Source of the DNA: Algoriphagus iocasae
GTDB lineage: Bacteria > Bacteroidota > Bacteroidia > Cytophagales > Cyclobacteriaceae
DNA length: 62,468 nucleotides
Direction of reading: 5' to 3'
NCBI RefSeq assembly: GCF_014206875.1
Contig: NZ_JACIJO010000003.1
Coordinates: forward strand, 1,365,852 to 1,428,319
Below the pieces are notes generated by a model, which was not told the DNA's origin, made no database searches, and saw nothing but the letters and a program-made list of their open reading frames with translations. Of the stretch, positions 1 through 8,653 are shown in pieces (within the stretch, counting starts at the first letter, position 1; the number at the start of each line of letters is the position of its first letter). The translations under genes and the position numbers were made by a program.

Positions 1-243
1 GAAATGGAAGCCTTTTTCTTTTTAATCAAATAGAGCGCAGGATTCATATCCGCCGCGGCGGACACGGGTTCAACTCCTCCCGAAATCTTCGGGACTCCAA
101 AGGCTATCAGAAATGGAAGCCTTTTTCATTTTAATCAAATAGAGCGCAGGACACATATCCGCCACGGCGGACACAGGTTCAACTCCTCCCGAAAGCTTCG
201 GGACTACAAAGGCTTTCAGAAATGGAAGCCTTTTTCTTTTTTT
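1..243. repeat. 109-bp tandem repeat, 2.2 copies, with terminator-like hairpins
   Basis: Copies start at 1, 110 and 219 (the last one partial), each opening with GAAATGGAAGCC. Each full copy contains a CCGCCGCGGCGG or CCGCCACGGCGG palindrome, a CCCGAAA..TTCGGGA hairpin, and an AGGCT(T)..AAGCCTTTTTC stem followed by Ts that looks like an intrinsic terminator. The stretches AGAGCGCAGGA and GGTTCAACTCC resemble the D-arm/anticodon and T-arm of a tRNA, but no complete cloverleaf can be folded. The repeat may descend from a duplicated tRNA tail plus terminator; this is inference. No gene is seen in this stretch. Confidence 0.8.
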
Positions 244-293
244 AACGCTGTATCAATCTTAAAAAGAGGAGATTATTTTCCTATTTTTAAAGG

Positions 294-1610
294 ATGACAT
301 CACCCAAAATAAAGAATCCCCCTACTCTATTTTTTGATCAACTCAAATTCCTTGGACCAGGATTTATTCTTTCTGCCTCTATTGTCGGTTCAGGTGAATT
401 AATCGCCACCACAGTTCTTGGTGCTACAGGAGGCTTTATTACATTCTGGGTAATTCTGGTTAGTTGTTTTGTTAAAGTAGCTATTCAGTTAGAATTTGGC
501 AGGAATGCTATCATAACCGGCAAACCTTTAATGGCCTCATTTTCCAGACTTCCAGGGCCTGAAAACTGGGCAGTTTGGACCACATTTATTTTAACACTTT
601 TCAAAATCATCCAATTGGGAGGCATGATCGGCGGTGCAGCAATTGCCTTAAATATGATTTTACCTCAGCTTTCGCCAGTTGTCATCGCATTTTTATTAGG
701 AGCAGTTACCAGTTTACTCATCTATCGTAATTATTACAGAATCGTAGAGAGGACTTCCATGTTAATGGTCCTTTGTTTTACATTATTCACTTTAGCCTCT
801 GTTATCGCACTGCTATATAGTCCCTTTGCATTTTCAATTTCAGATATATTGAGTGGCTTAACTTTCCAATTACCTTCCGAATTGATTTTTGTAGCAATTG
901 GTGCTTTTGGAATTACAGGCGTGGCCAGCGATGAAATTATTGCCTATTCGTATTGGTGCTTAGAAAAAGGCTATGCCAAATACACTGGTAAAAGTGATGG
1001 AAGCCCTGAATGGAGACATCGAGCGGAAGGGTGGATTAAAGTCATGTATTTAGATGCAATTGTTGCGATGTTTATTTATACCCTCGTCACGGCTGCATTT
1101 TACCTTTTAGGAGCCTCCATTCTCTATGGAAATGAAATAATACCAAGTGGAAACGAACTTTTAGAAACTCTTGCGAATATCTACACCAAATCAATGGGCG
1201 AGCAAGTAAGTCTCATCTATATTATTGGAGCGTTCTTCGTCCTTTTTTCCAGCGTTTTCGCAACATTAGCCTATTGGACCAGACTTCTTCCCGATGTATT
1301 TGGACGATTTGGATGGATCAATTGGAAGGATCCAAAATCAAAAAAATCAGCTGTAGCAATCCTCGCTTGGGTTCTGCCTATTCTATGGTCATTGGCTTTT
1401 GCATTTATCAAATTGCCCGCATTTATGGTTCTTTTCGGAGGAGTGGTAGGTTCTGCATTATTGCTGTTAGTAGTTTTTGCTGCAATCCAATTCCGAAAAA
1501 ACAATAGCAAGTTTCAATTAGCTTCCAGTTTATCTTCTGCCATTCTTTTTTGGGTCAGCGTGCTTTCTATTGGCTTGGTTTCGGTTTATGGAATTGTGAA
1601 GCTTTTCTAA
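294..1610 (+). CDS. Divergent Nramp-like divalent metal transporter
   Basis: A 438-residue integral membrane protein with about eleven hydrophobic segments and the overall pattern of the Nramp (Mn2+/Fe2+ transporter) superfamily. The first helix carries a GPGFILSASIVGSGE motif where canonical Nramps have DPGN. The sixth-helix region reads GAFGITGVASDE in place of the metal-binding MPH motif. The classical transition-metal ligands are therefore missing and the substrate may differ (Nramp-related Mg2+ carriers also deviate here). The gene stands alone between a repeat region and a convergent glycosidase gene. The ATG at 294 is the first in-frame start, preceded by AAAGG. Family assignment is good; substrate is unknown. 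Confidence 0.75.
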   Translation: MTSPKIKNPPTLFFDQLKFLGPGFILSASIVGSGELIATTVLGATGGFITFWVILVSCFVKVAIQLEFGRNAIITGKPLMASFSRLPGPENWAVWTTFILTLFKIIQLGGMIGGAAIALNMILPQLSPVVIAFLLGAVTSLLIYRNYYRIVERTSMLMVLCFTLFTLASVIALLYSPFAFSISDILSGLTFQLPSELIFVAIGAFGITGVASDEIIAYSYWCLEKGYAKYTGKSDGSPEWRHRAEGWIKVMYLDAIVAMFIYTLVTAAFYLLGASILYGNEIIPSGNELLETLANIYTKSMGEQVSLIYIIGAFFVLFSSVFATLAYWTRLLPDVFGRFGWINWKDPKSKKSAVAILAWVLPILWSLAFAFIKLPAFMVLFGGVVGSALLLLVVFAAIQFRKNNSKFQLASSLSSAILFWVSVLSIGLVSVYGIVKLF

Positions 1611-1635
1611 GAGAATTAATATCAGAAATCCCCTC

Positions 1636-3270
1636 CTATTGTTTTATCTTTTCTAGTATCAACACCATATCATGATCCATATTGTTTTCAATTTCTAAAG
1701 TAGAGCCTTCTGCATTTAATGTTCCATCACTATAGGTATTAGTAATTGGGTTAAACCAACGAATTTGATATAAATCTTTATTTAAGTTATATAGCTTAAT
1801 CACCTGTTTTACTGGAGAATAAACCATAATTTTAGAATGATCCTCATTGGCCACCACAGCAATAAATTCATCAAATTTGTCATCTCCTGGTTGCTCGACC
1901 AATAAATCATTTGCAGGTTTAAAAGTCCACCAATCAAACTGATTTATGAATTCATTTAAATAGCCTATTTGCTTACTTCCTTCGAAATCCAAGCTTTCCT
2001 TCCAGCTGTGAGTGCCAATAGCAGATTCATGATTTTCTATATCTTCCCCTTCCCTCAGCCAAGGCCAGATCCCATTGGCTCCATAGGTAATCCCCGAAGG
2101 AGGAGCCGCAAAAACACTCCAGTAGGAAGCATTTCTAACGTCTTTTGCTGTGATCTTAAAAAATATTTCCTCGTAATTCGGCTCCGTATTAATCAGAGGC
2201 ATGGGACGAAGATTATACCACTGATTGACGATAGGTCCTTTATTGATCCAGTTAACAGTGTTTTCTGAATTGCTATGAGAAGATTGATAAGTGATCAGAT
2301 CGTACCAATCCTGATCTTCATAAATATCCCCAATCCAGCTCAATCCATGTGGGTGCAAGGTGACTAATCCTTGATGTTTTCTTTCTCCAAAAACCTGAGA
2401 ACCGATGGACTTCCATCGATCTTCCAAATCCCCATAATACTTCCCATCGCCTCCCAAAGTCCATAAAACATGATTTCCCTGATATCTGGCCACTATATAT
2501 TTGGCCAATAAAACGGCTTCACGGATCGGAAGATAGTAACCTGGACTCAATTCGGTAGCTTGGCCAAATGGAAGTGCCCATAAAATTACAGGTGAGACTA
2601 ATAGCCCTTTTTGATTGGCTTCTTCTATTTTTTGATCGATCCTTTCGAAGAACTTGGGATTGATAGAGATTTTCCCTGAACCGGTAAAAGCCAATTCTCC
2701 TTCTGCATTTGCCGATCCACCTCTCCATTGGGTAGTTACTAATTGAATGGTATTGTAATGATGCTCTTTTCTATGATTTAAATAGTAAGTCCATTCCTCA
2801 TCAGTCGATCTCAAAGCTCCATTCCAAGCAGTACAAGCGGTCCAAAAATAAGGAGTCCCATCCGCATGACTCAAATGGTAGGTCCCTTTGTTATGAACAA
2901 TATTCCCTTTTTTTAATAAATCAAGCTCACTTTCATTCTCTATACATTCAAAAGTTCCTTTTACCTCATGTAATCCATTATTTTCTTTGTCAGATGAAGT
3001 GGTTTGGAATGTCCAAGTACCAATCTCATCAGGCATAAATCTGACTTTCCAGGTAGTTCCTCCATCCCAAAAGCCTCTGACGGTTTTTACTCTTTCTGAA
3101 GGCGAGGTAAAAGTGATATCAAAAACCCCAACCTCATAAATAGGGTTTTCATATTCCTTTGAACTCGAAAAACTGTACTCAAAGCGATCGTATTTTTTTG
3201 TTTGGGCGAAAGAAAAAATGTGGGATGCGAAGAGGAAGGCTATTCCTAGACAAAATACTTTAAGGTTCAT
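1636..3270 (-). CDS. Secreted DUF5060/DUF4038 (apiosidase-like) glycoside hydrolase
   Basis: 544 residues starting with a signal peptide (hydrophobic stretch to about residue 22, ending in SFAQ). Residues about 25-115 form a DUF5060-type beta-sandwich (GFWDGGTTWKVRF.P.E.GTW). Residues about 125-440 form a DUF4038/GH140-like TIM barrel, with HADGTPYFWTACTAWNGA, a LWTLGGDG segment and an INTEPNYE segment that probably holds a catalytic acid. The C-terminus (about 455-544) fits the small beta domain often annotated as collagen-binding. Such enzymes act on apiose-, arabinose- or galactose-containing polysaccharides; the substrate cannot be told here. No SusC/SusD pair lies nearby, so it is not in a visible polysaccharide-utilisation locus. 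Confidence 0.8.
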   Translation of the reverse strand: MNLKVFCLGIAFLFASHIFSFAQTKKYDRFEYSFSSSKEYENPIYEVGVFDITFTSPSERVKTVRGFWDGGTTWKVRFMPDEIGTWTFQTTSSDKENNGLHEVKGTFECIENESELDLLKKGNIVHNKGTYHLSHADGTPYFWTACTAWNGALRSTDEEWTYYLNHRKEHHYNTIQLVTTQWRGGSANAEGELAFTGSGKISINPKFFERIDQKIEEANQKGLLVSPVILWALPFGQATELSPGYYLPIREAVLLAKYIVARYQGNHVLWTLGGDGKYYGDLEDRWKSIGSQVFGERKHQGLVTLHPHGLSWIGDIYEDQDWYDLITYQSSHSNSENTVNWINKGPIVNQWYNLRPMPLINTEPNYEEIFFKITAKDVRNASYWSVFAAPPSGITYGANGIWPWLREGEDIENHESAIGTHSWKESLDFEGSKQIGYLNEFINQFDWWTFKPANDLLVEQPGDDKFDEFIAVVANEDHSKIMVYSPVKQVIKLYNLNKDLYQIRWFNPITNTYSDGTLNAEGSTLEIENNMDHDMVLILEKIKQ

Positions 3271-3339
3271 ATGTTATGGGCTTATTGAAAAACAGATATC
3301 TGGAAATCAAAAGTTAGAAAAAATGGATCAAAAATGCTT

Positions 3340-3371
3340 AAAAACAAAAAAGCCTTCCCGAGGGAAGGCTT
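3340..3371 (-). terminator. Intrinsic terminator of the thrS-infC-rpmI-rplT operon
   Basis: An AGCCTTCC / GGAAGGCT stem with a CGAG tetraloop is followed on the minus strand by a T-rich run (A-rich on the plus strand at 3340-3350). It lies 24 bases past the rplT stop codon and closes the translation operon. Confidence 0.85.
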
Positions 3372-3394
3372 CTGCAAAATAAGGTAGTGCAACC

Positions 3395-3739
3395 TTATTT
3401 TACTCTTTCAACTACAGCTTTAAATGCTTCTGGGTGATTCATAGCTAAATCAGCCAAAACCTTACGGTTAAGTTCGATTTCTGCTTTTTTCAACAATCCC
3501 ATTAATTGAGAGTAAGACACACCGTGCTCTCTAGCACCGGCGTTGATACGCTGAATCCACAAAGCTCTGAATTCTCTTTTCTTCGCTTTACGGTCTCTGT
3601 ACGCGTACTGAAGTCCTTTCTCGTACTTGTTTTTGGCTACAGTCCAAACGTTGCTACCTCTTCCGAAATAACCTCTAGTGGCCTTTAGCACTTTTTTTCT
3701 TCTTGCTCTTGACGCTACCGCGTTTACTGATCTAGGCAT
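3395..3739 (-). CDS. rplT: 50S ribosomal protein L20
   Basis: 114 residues, full length for L20, starting MPRSVNAVASRARR and containing the conserved GYFGRGSNVWTVAK and ALWIQRINAGAREHG segments. L20 binds 23S rRNA early in 50S assembly and often represses its own operon by binding the leader. It is the last gene of thrS-infC-rpmI-rplT, 104 bases after rpmI, and is followed by a strong terminator. Confidence 0.98.
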   Translation of the reverse strand: MPRSVNAVASRARRKKVLKATRGYFGRGSNVWTVAKNKYEKGLQYAYRDRKAKKREFRALWIQRINAGAREHGVSYSQLMGLLKKAEIELNRKVLADLAMNHPEAFKAVVERVK

Positions 3740-3843
3740 AGTTTTTTGTTTTTTGACGCTTGGTGCTCCGAGCTATTCGGAATCTTGTTAACCAAAGTGT
3801 CTGGTGAATAAATAAACCTTAATTAATTTTTAAAACAGGTTGA

Positions 3844-4038
3844 TCAGATTCTCAACATGTCTTTTACTCTACCTTCGTCAGAAGTGTGAACTAGACCAGC
3901 TTTGGTTAATTCTCTCTTTCTTTTAGTAGATTTTTTCGTCAGGATGTGGCTTTTGAAAGCGTGTTTCCTTTTGATTTTGCCGGTTCCCGTTAAAGCGAAC
4001 CTCTTCTTTGCACTTGATTTGGTTTTTACTTTTGGCAT
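3844..4038 (-). CDS. rpmI: 50S ribosomal protein L35
   Basis: 64 residues starting MPKVKTKSSAKKRF at 4038. A longer reading frame extends 17 codons upstream to 4089, but that extension would overlap the infC stop region and is not part of the L35 family, so the internal ATG is chosen. Conserved KRFxxTGxGKIKRKHAFKSH and LTKKSTKRKREL segments are present. It lies between infC and rplT in the classic order. Confidence 0.97.
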   Translation of the reverse strand: MPKVKTKSSAKKRFALTGTGKIKRKHAFKSHILTKKSTKRKRELTKAGLVHTSDEGRVKDMLRI

Positions 4039-4063
4039 TTTGCTGTATTTATTTAGTTGAAAT

Positions 4064-4618
4064 TTATTTTTTACCTGCCTTCGGTGCAATAAAGATGTTC
4101 ATTCTCTTTCCTTCCATTTTAGGAAGCTGCTCCACTGCTCCGTATTCTTCCAGAGCCTGAACAAATTTCAATAACAGCATCTCTCCTCTTTCTTTGAAGA
4201 CAATCGTACGGCCCACGAAGTGTACGTAAGCTTTTACTTTTGCCCCTTCTTTCAGAAAGTTGATCGCATGCTTTACTTTGAAATTAAAGTCATGTTCATC
4301 GGTATTAGGACCGAATCTGATTTCTTTCAAAACAACCTTTGCAGCGTTGGCTTTGATTTCCTTCTGCTTCTTTTTCTGCTCGTATTTAAACTTCGCATAA
4401 TCAAGAATTTTACAAACTGGTGGATCAACATTTGGAGAAATCTCAACAAGGTCCAGATCATTTTCCTGAGCTAGTTTGATTGCTTTGTCTGTTGGAAGTA
4501 ATGCGTTTCCTCCTTCTACGAATTCACCCACTACTCGCACCTCTCGCGCTCTGATTTTCTGGTTTACTTTATAAGGTTCCTCTTGTCTACCTCTGTATGG
4601 TTGTCTGTTGTTTCTCAA
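4064..4618 (-). CDS. infC: Translation initiation factor IF-3, TTG start
   Basis: 184 residues with the N-terminal domain (NQKIRAREVRVVGE), the basic linker (YEQKKKQKEIKANA) and the C-terminal domain ending in the conserved PKMEGKRMNIFIAP. The reading frame has no ATG ahead of the conserved part. The first possible start after the in-frame TAA is TTG at 4618 (RNNRQPYRG...). Non-AUG starts are characteristic of infC, because IF-3 discriminates against them and so controls its own synthesis. It lies between thrS and rpmI. Confidence 0.96.
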   Translation of the reverse strand: MRNNRQPYRGRQEEPYKVNQKIRAREVRVVGEFVEGGNALLPTDKAIKLAQENDLDLVEISPNVDPPVCKILDYAKFKYEQKKKQKEIKANAAKVVLKEIRFGPNTDEHDFNFKVKHAINFLKEGAKVKAYVHFVGRTIVFKERGEMLLLKFVQALEEYGAVEQLPKMEGKRMNIFIAPKAGKK

Positions 4619-4704
4619 GTTTGATTAGATTGTTTTTTTATGAAATTGCCTGCAAATATCGGAATAATTTCTAATTAAGAAAAACTTATTCGATTATTCA
4701 CAGA

Positions 4705-6654
4705 TTATGACTTTTTCAAAGAATCCGAAATAATTCCCTGAAAGTACGCTATAAACTCCTCCGGAGAGTAGTTACCCTTGTCGCCTTCACCATGTTTTCT
4801 GACTGAAAGAATCCTTTCTTCCTGTTCCTTTTCCCCCACAATCAACATAAAAGGTACTTTTTTCACTTCAGAATCCCTGATCTTACGACCAATTTTTTCA
4901 TCTCTATTATCAATTGATCCAGTTATACCGGCATCTTCCAAAATAGCTTTTATTTCCTCCGCATACGCTACATACTTTTCAGAAATAGGTAGAATATTGA
5001 TTTGCTCTGGAGAAAGCCACAATGGGAAATTACCCGCACAATGCTCAATTAAAACTGCCACGAATCTCTCCAAAGAACCAAATGGTGCTCTGTGGATCAT
5101 CACTGGTCTATGCTTCTGGTTATCCGATCCGATATATTCCAATTGGAAACGTTCAGGCAACTGATAATCTACCTGGATAGTTCCCAACTGCCATTTTCTT
5201 CCCAAGGCATCTTTGACCATAAAATCCAGTTTAGGACCATAAAAAGCCGCCTCGCCAAGCTCAGTAACAGTTTCCAACCCTTTCTCAGCTGCTGCTTCAA
5301 TAATCGCAGATTCCGCCTTGTTCCAAGCCTCATCCCCTCCTATGTATTTAGCAGGATTTTCTGGATCTCTCAAGGAAATCTGTGCCGTATAATCCTCAAA
5401 ACCGAGCGCTTTGAAAACATACAATACCAAATCAATCACCTTGATAAATTCTTCTTTCACCTGATCCGGACGACAGAAGATATGCGCATCATCCTGAGTA
5501 AATCCTCGAACGCGGGTCAAACCATGCAATTCACCACTTTGCTCATAGCGATAAACAGTTCCAAATTCTGCATATCGAATTGGCAACTCTTTATAAGAGT
5601 GTGGCTTATGCTTGTAAATCTCGCAGTGATGCGGACAGTTCATCGGCTTCAATAGAAACTCTTCACCTTCATGAGGAGTTGCAATTGGCTGGAAAGAATC
5701 CTTTCCATACTTCTCATAATGACCTGAAGTTTCATACAAAACTTTATGCCCAATATGAGGAGTAGTCACCTGCTGATAGCCAGATTTATCCTGCGCCTTT
5801 TTCATGAAATTGATCAGACGCTCTCGCAATAGGGTTCCTTTTGGCAACCAAAGTGGAAGCCCCATTCCTACTTTTTCAGAGAAAGTGAACAATTCAAGTT
5901 CTCTTCCGAGTTTTCTATGGTCACGCTTTTTCGCTTCTTCAATTAGCGCTAAATATTCAGTAAGTTCCTTGGCTTTAGGAAATGTTACTCCATAAATACG
6001 GGTCAACATTTTACGGTTTTCATCCCCTCTCCAATAAGCACCGGCGATATTTGTCAGCTTAACAGCTTTAATAAAACCTGTATTTGGAATATGTGGCCCT
6101 CTACATAAATCGGTAAAGTTTCCTTGCTCATAGAATGTGATAGTACCATCTTCCAAACCTTCCAAAAGATCCAGTTTGTATTCATCCCCTTTTTCCTGGA
6201 AATAAGCTACAGCATCCTTTTTGGAAATTTCTTTTCTGATGTACTCATTCTTCTCACGAGCCAGCTCCACCATTTTCTTTTCAATGGCTTCTAATTCAGA
6301 CCCATCCAAGGTTTTGTCCCCAAAATCGACATCATAGTAAAAACCGGTCTCAATCGGAGGACCGATACCGAATTTAATACCTGGATGCAAAGCTTCAAGT
6401 GCTTCTGCCAATAAGTGAGCGGAAGAATGCCAGAAGGTGTTTTTACCCTCTCCATCGTTCCAGGTCAATAATTGAACACTTGCATCTTCAAAAATAGGTC
6501 TAGTGGCATCCCAAACTTGACCATTTACTTTGGCTGCTAGAACATTCCTGGCTAAACCCTCGCTGATACTGGCAGCAATCTGTAGACCGGTTGTTCCTTT
6601 TTCAAACTCCTTCACAGTGCCATCCGGAAGGGTGATTTTAATTTGTTGTGACAT
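4705..6654 (-). CDS. thrS: Threonine--tRNA ligase
   Basis: 649 residues, full length. N-terminal TGS domain (about 1-65: ITLPDGTVKEFEKGTTG), tRNA-editing second domain (HSSAHLLAEAL near 75-85, the zinc-like HxxxH motif), class II catalytic core with LLKPMNCPHHCEIY and RYAEFGTVYRYEQSGELHGLTRVRGFTQDD, and C-terminal anticodon-binding domain (HRAPFGSLERF onward). It charges tRNA-Thr and is the first gene of the thrS-infC-rpmI-rplT operon; the 86-base gap to infC probably holds leader sequence. Confidence 0.98.
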   Translation of the reverse strand: MSQQIKITLPDGTVKEFEKGTTGLQIAASISEGLARNVLAAKVNGQVWDATRPIFEDASVQLLTWNDGEGKNTFWHSSAHLLAEALEALHPGIKFGIGPPIETGFYYDVDFGDKTLDGSELEAIEKKMVELAREKNEYIRKEISKKDAVAYFQEKGDEYKLDLLEGLEDGTITFYEQGNFTDLCRGPHIPNTGFIKAVKLTNIAGAYWRGDENRKMLTRIYGVTFPKAKELTEYLALIEEAKKRDHRKLGRELELFTFSEKVGMGLPLWLPKGTLLRERLINFMKKAQDKSGYQQVTTPHIGHKVLYETSGHYEKYGKDSFQPIATPHEGEEFLLKPMNCPHHCEIYKHKPHSYKELPIRYAEFGTVYRYEQSGELHGLTRVRGFTQDDAHIFCRPDQVKEEFIKVIDLVLYVFKALGFEDYTAQISLRDPENPAKYIGGDEAWNKAESAIIEAAAEKGLETVTELGEAAFYGPKLDFMVKDALGRKWQLGTIQVDYQLPERFQLEYIGSDNQKHRPVMIHRAPFGSLERFVAVLIEHCAGNFPLWLSPEQINILPISEKYVAYAEEIKAILEDAGITGSIDNRDEKIGRKIRDSEVKKVPFMLIVGEKEQEERILSVRKHGEGDKGNYSPEEFIAYFQGIISDSLKKS

Positions 6655-6763
6655 TTGTAAATTTATTTCTGCCCATACAAACAGGCATTTGGTTTAAGTT
6701 GCAAATATGCAAATAGGCTTTGCAACCAAAAAATTTATGGGAAAGGAATACAAAAAAGAAACG

Positions 6764-7998
6764 TTATTTCTTCGGAGTATAAATAATAAGCACAGGGTTT
6801 TCGGAATCTTTGGCTGCATAAGCTGCTTGAGCTAAGTTTTTACCCTTTCCTTTTATATATTCTTCAAAAGCTTCCGGCCCTAGTTCTTCCTTCTTTTTTT
6901 CTAAGATTTCATAAAGATCCTTGCCAGAGATTCTTAGCCCAACTTTATTTTCATCATATCTATAATTAAATAAATGAGGATTATACCCCTCATCCAAATC
7001 ATTGATTATTCCGTAATCAAGTACTTCCGTCTTTTGAGTTTTCCTATCAAAAATTACATTAAACATACGACCTTCAAACCTGAAATCTGAATAGAAATAT
7101 CGCTCTGTAACAAACCAAAAATTAGGTACAAAATGGAGTTTTGCTTTTTTGTTAATAAAGTCCATTCGCTCCATGGTTTCCAAATCATCCATTTTCATCT
7201 TATACTCAGAAATATCTTGGCCATAATTCCCAAAGTCTAAAACCATTTTTGGAGCATACACATTTTCCTCCAACTTATATATGGTATCCTGAAACGCCAT
7301 GCTGAAATAAACTTCTTCGGAATTGTCTATGAAATTATCCCGACTAGAATAATTACCATAATACTGGTCAGTTTTTTTCGGGAAATAAAATGTGGTATCC
7401 TTAAAACTCGAGTTGAAACTTAAGACCAAAAAATCTTCAGCTTGATGATGTGCTTTAAAAAAATAGTGCCTGTTGGTTGATTCTAAAAATACTCCGGCAG
7501 TTAAACTACTCTTCAGTTTTTCTTCTCTCAATAAATCTCCTTCAAAAGAAAACCACATCAATTTTGGTGGGTAAACTCCCAAGACTAAAACTTCATCATT
7601 AACAACAATAAAATTATCAAGGTCTAAATATTTCCCTGGCCCTTCTCCATATGCTCGGATTTTTGATAGGTAATTGCCCGATTTATCAAAGATCTTGATG
7701 CAATGGCAGCCAAAAATATCCAAGGTCAGGATTTTATCTTCATGAAAAATAATTTTGTGTAATCCACCGCTTAATTGAGCATCCTCTGAATCATCTTTTA
7801 ACCAGATATATTCGATTTCTGGCTCAAAAAATTCTGATAGTTTCCCTTCTCTGGCTTCAGAGAGATCAATTTTGATGATTTCTAATCCATCACTTTGTTC
7901 ATCTGAACTTTCCTTTTCTGAAGTACAGGAAACAAAAACGCTAAATATAAGGAGAAGTAAAAAAGAAAGGCTGCTTCATTATATTTTGATTGTTTCAT
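6764..7998 (-). pseudogene. 6-bladed beta-propeller lipoprotein, frameshifted at its start
   Basis: The frame ending at 6764 stays open back to 7975, about 403 codons. Its upstream part encodes SSLSFLLLLIFSVFVSC, a lipoprotein signal with lipobox cysteine, followed by a propeller-type N-terminus (IIKIDLSEAR.., KIIFHEDKILTLDIFG..IKIFDKSGNYLSKI). That frame has only TAA-TGA just before it and no ATG. A plausible start, ATGAAACAATCAAAATAT at 7998, is in another frame. The gene therefore looks broken by a small indel around 7976-7981, or the assembly has an error there. An internal ATG at 7723 would cut away the signal and the first blade. The body (WFSFEGDLLREEK, RYFYSDFRFEGRMF) fits the Bacteroidota 6-bladed beta-propeller family of unknown function. 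Confidence 0.7.
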
Positions 7999-8061
7999 TA
8001 TTCGCTAAATGGTTCTTTTAAAATGGGGATCAAGCATTTTAAGTATAAAAAGACAATTGGT

Positions 8062-8631
8062 TTAAAAACTCTTTCCAAAACTCAATCCTGCAAACCTTGG
8101 CTCAAGGTTCCAAGTTTTGCCTTCTCTAATTGGAATATTAATTAATGGAGTATATCCTACTCGAAAAAAAAATCCCCCTTCAGGCTTCTGGTATCTATAT
8201 CCAATTCTAACAGGAAGGATTGCACCAAAAACCACCTTATCGACTGTTTCAAATGTTTCCTGGTCAAAATATAAACTACTGCCTAAGTAAGAAGTAACTC
8301 CAGCTCCCAATTCCAAATGGTGGTTTGACCTACCATAGAACGCGGTTAGTTCAACTGGAATAGCAGGGAGCCATCTTGTATTAGAACCTGATCCTTGATA
8401 CCACATGGAAAATCCTGCACTTGCACTTAGCTTTAGCTTCCCTTTTTGATGGAAAACCCTCCCATAGGTAAAGGCATACTGACCCGCATTCCCTCCAAGA
8501 TCTAGATAAACTGCATTTTTTGCAGTAAAGGTCACTGCCTTAGTTTGAGCCAGACTTTCGTTAGAAAAAGAAAAAAATAAAGCACAAATAATGGCTAAAA
8601 GTGGGTTGAATAAAGTTCTTTCATTTTTCAT
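8062..8631 (-). CDS. Small outer-membrane beta-barrel protein
   Basis: 189 residues with a signal peptide ending near SLAQ (residue 29). The rest shows alternating amphipathic strands with aromatic girdles (VYLDLGGNAGQYAFTYG, LELGAGVTSYLGSS, FFFRVGYTPLI) and ends in ..LSFGKSF, with the terminal Phe typical of outer-membrane barrels. An eight-stranded barrel is likely from the length. It lies 23 bases downstream of the DUF5686 gene's stop-side neighbour region on the same strand and may be co-transcribed. No specific function can be assigned. Confidence 0.65.
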   Translation of the reverse strand: MKNERTLFNPLLAIICALFFSFSNESLAQTKAVTFTAKNAVYLDLGGNAGQYAFTYGRVFHQKGKLKLSASAGFSMWYQGSGSNTRWLPAIPVELTAFYGRSNHHLELGAGVTSYLGSSLYFDQETFETVDKVVFGAILPVRIGYRYQKPEGGFFFRVGYTPLINIPIREGKTWNLEPRFAGLSFGKSF

Positions 8632-8653
8632 TCAGCTAAAATAATAAAAAATA

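Noticed and set aside
1..218. Two tRNA genes.
   Set aside because: Only pieces of an anticodon arm and a T-arm can be seen; acceptor stems do not pair and palindromes interrupt the fold.
1271..1510. Opposite-strand and alternative-frame ORFs inside the Nramp-like gene and elsewhere (for example 5092-5655 inside thrS, 49643-50125 inside czcA).
   Set aside because: They are shadows of long conserved genes.
4039..4089. An N-terminal extension of L35 (17 extra codons).
   Set aside because: L35 has a conserved length near 64 residues starting MPKVKT; the extension overlaps the end of infC.
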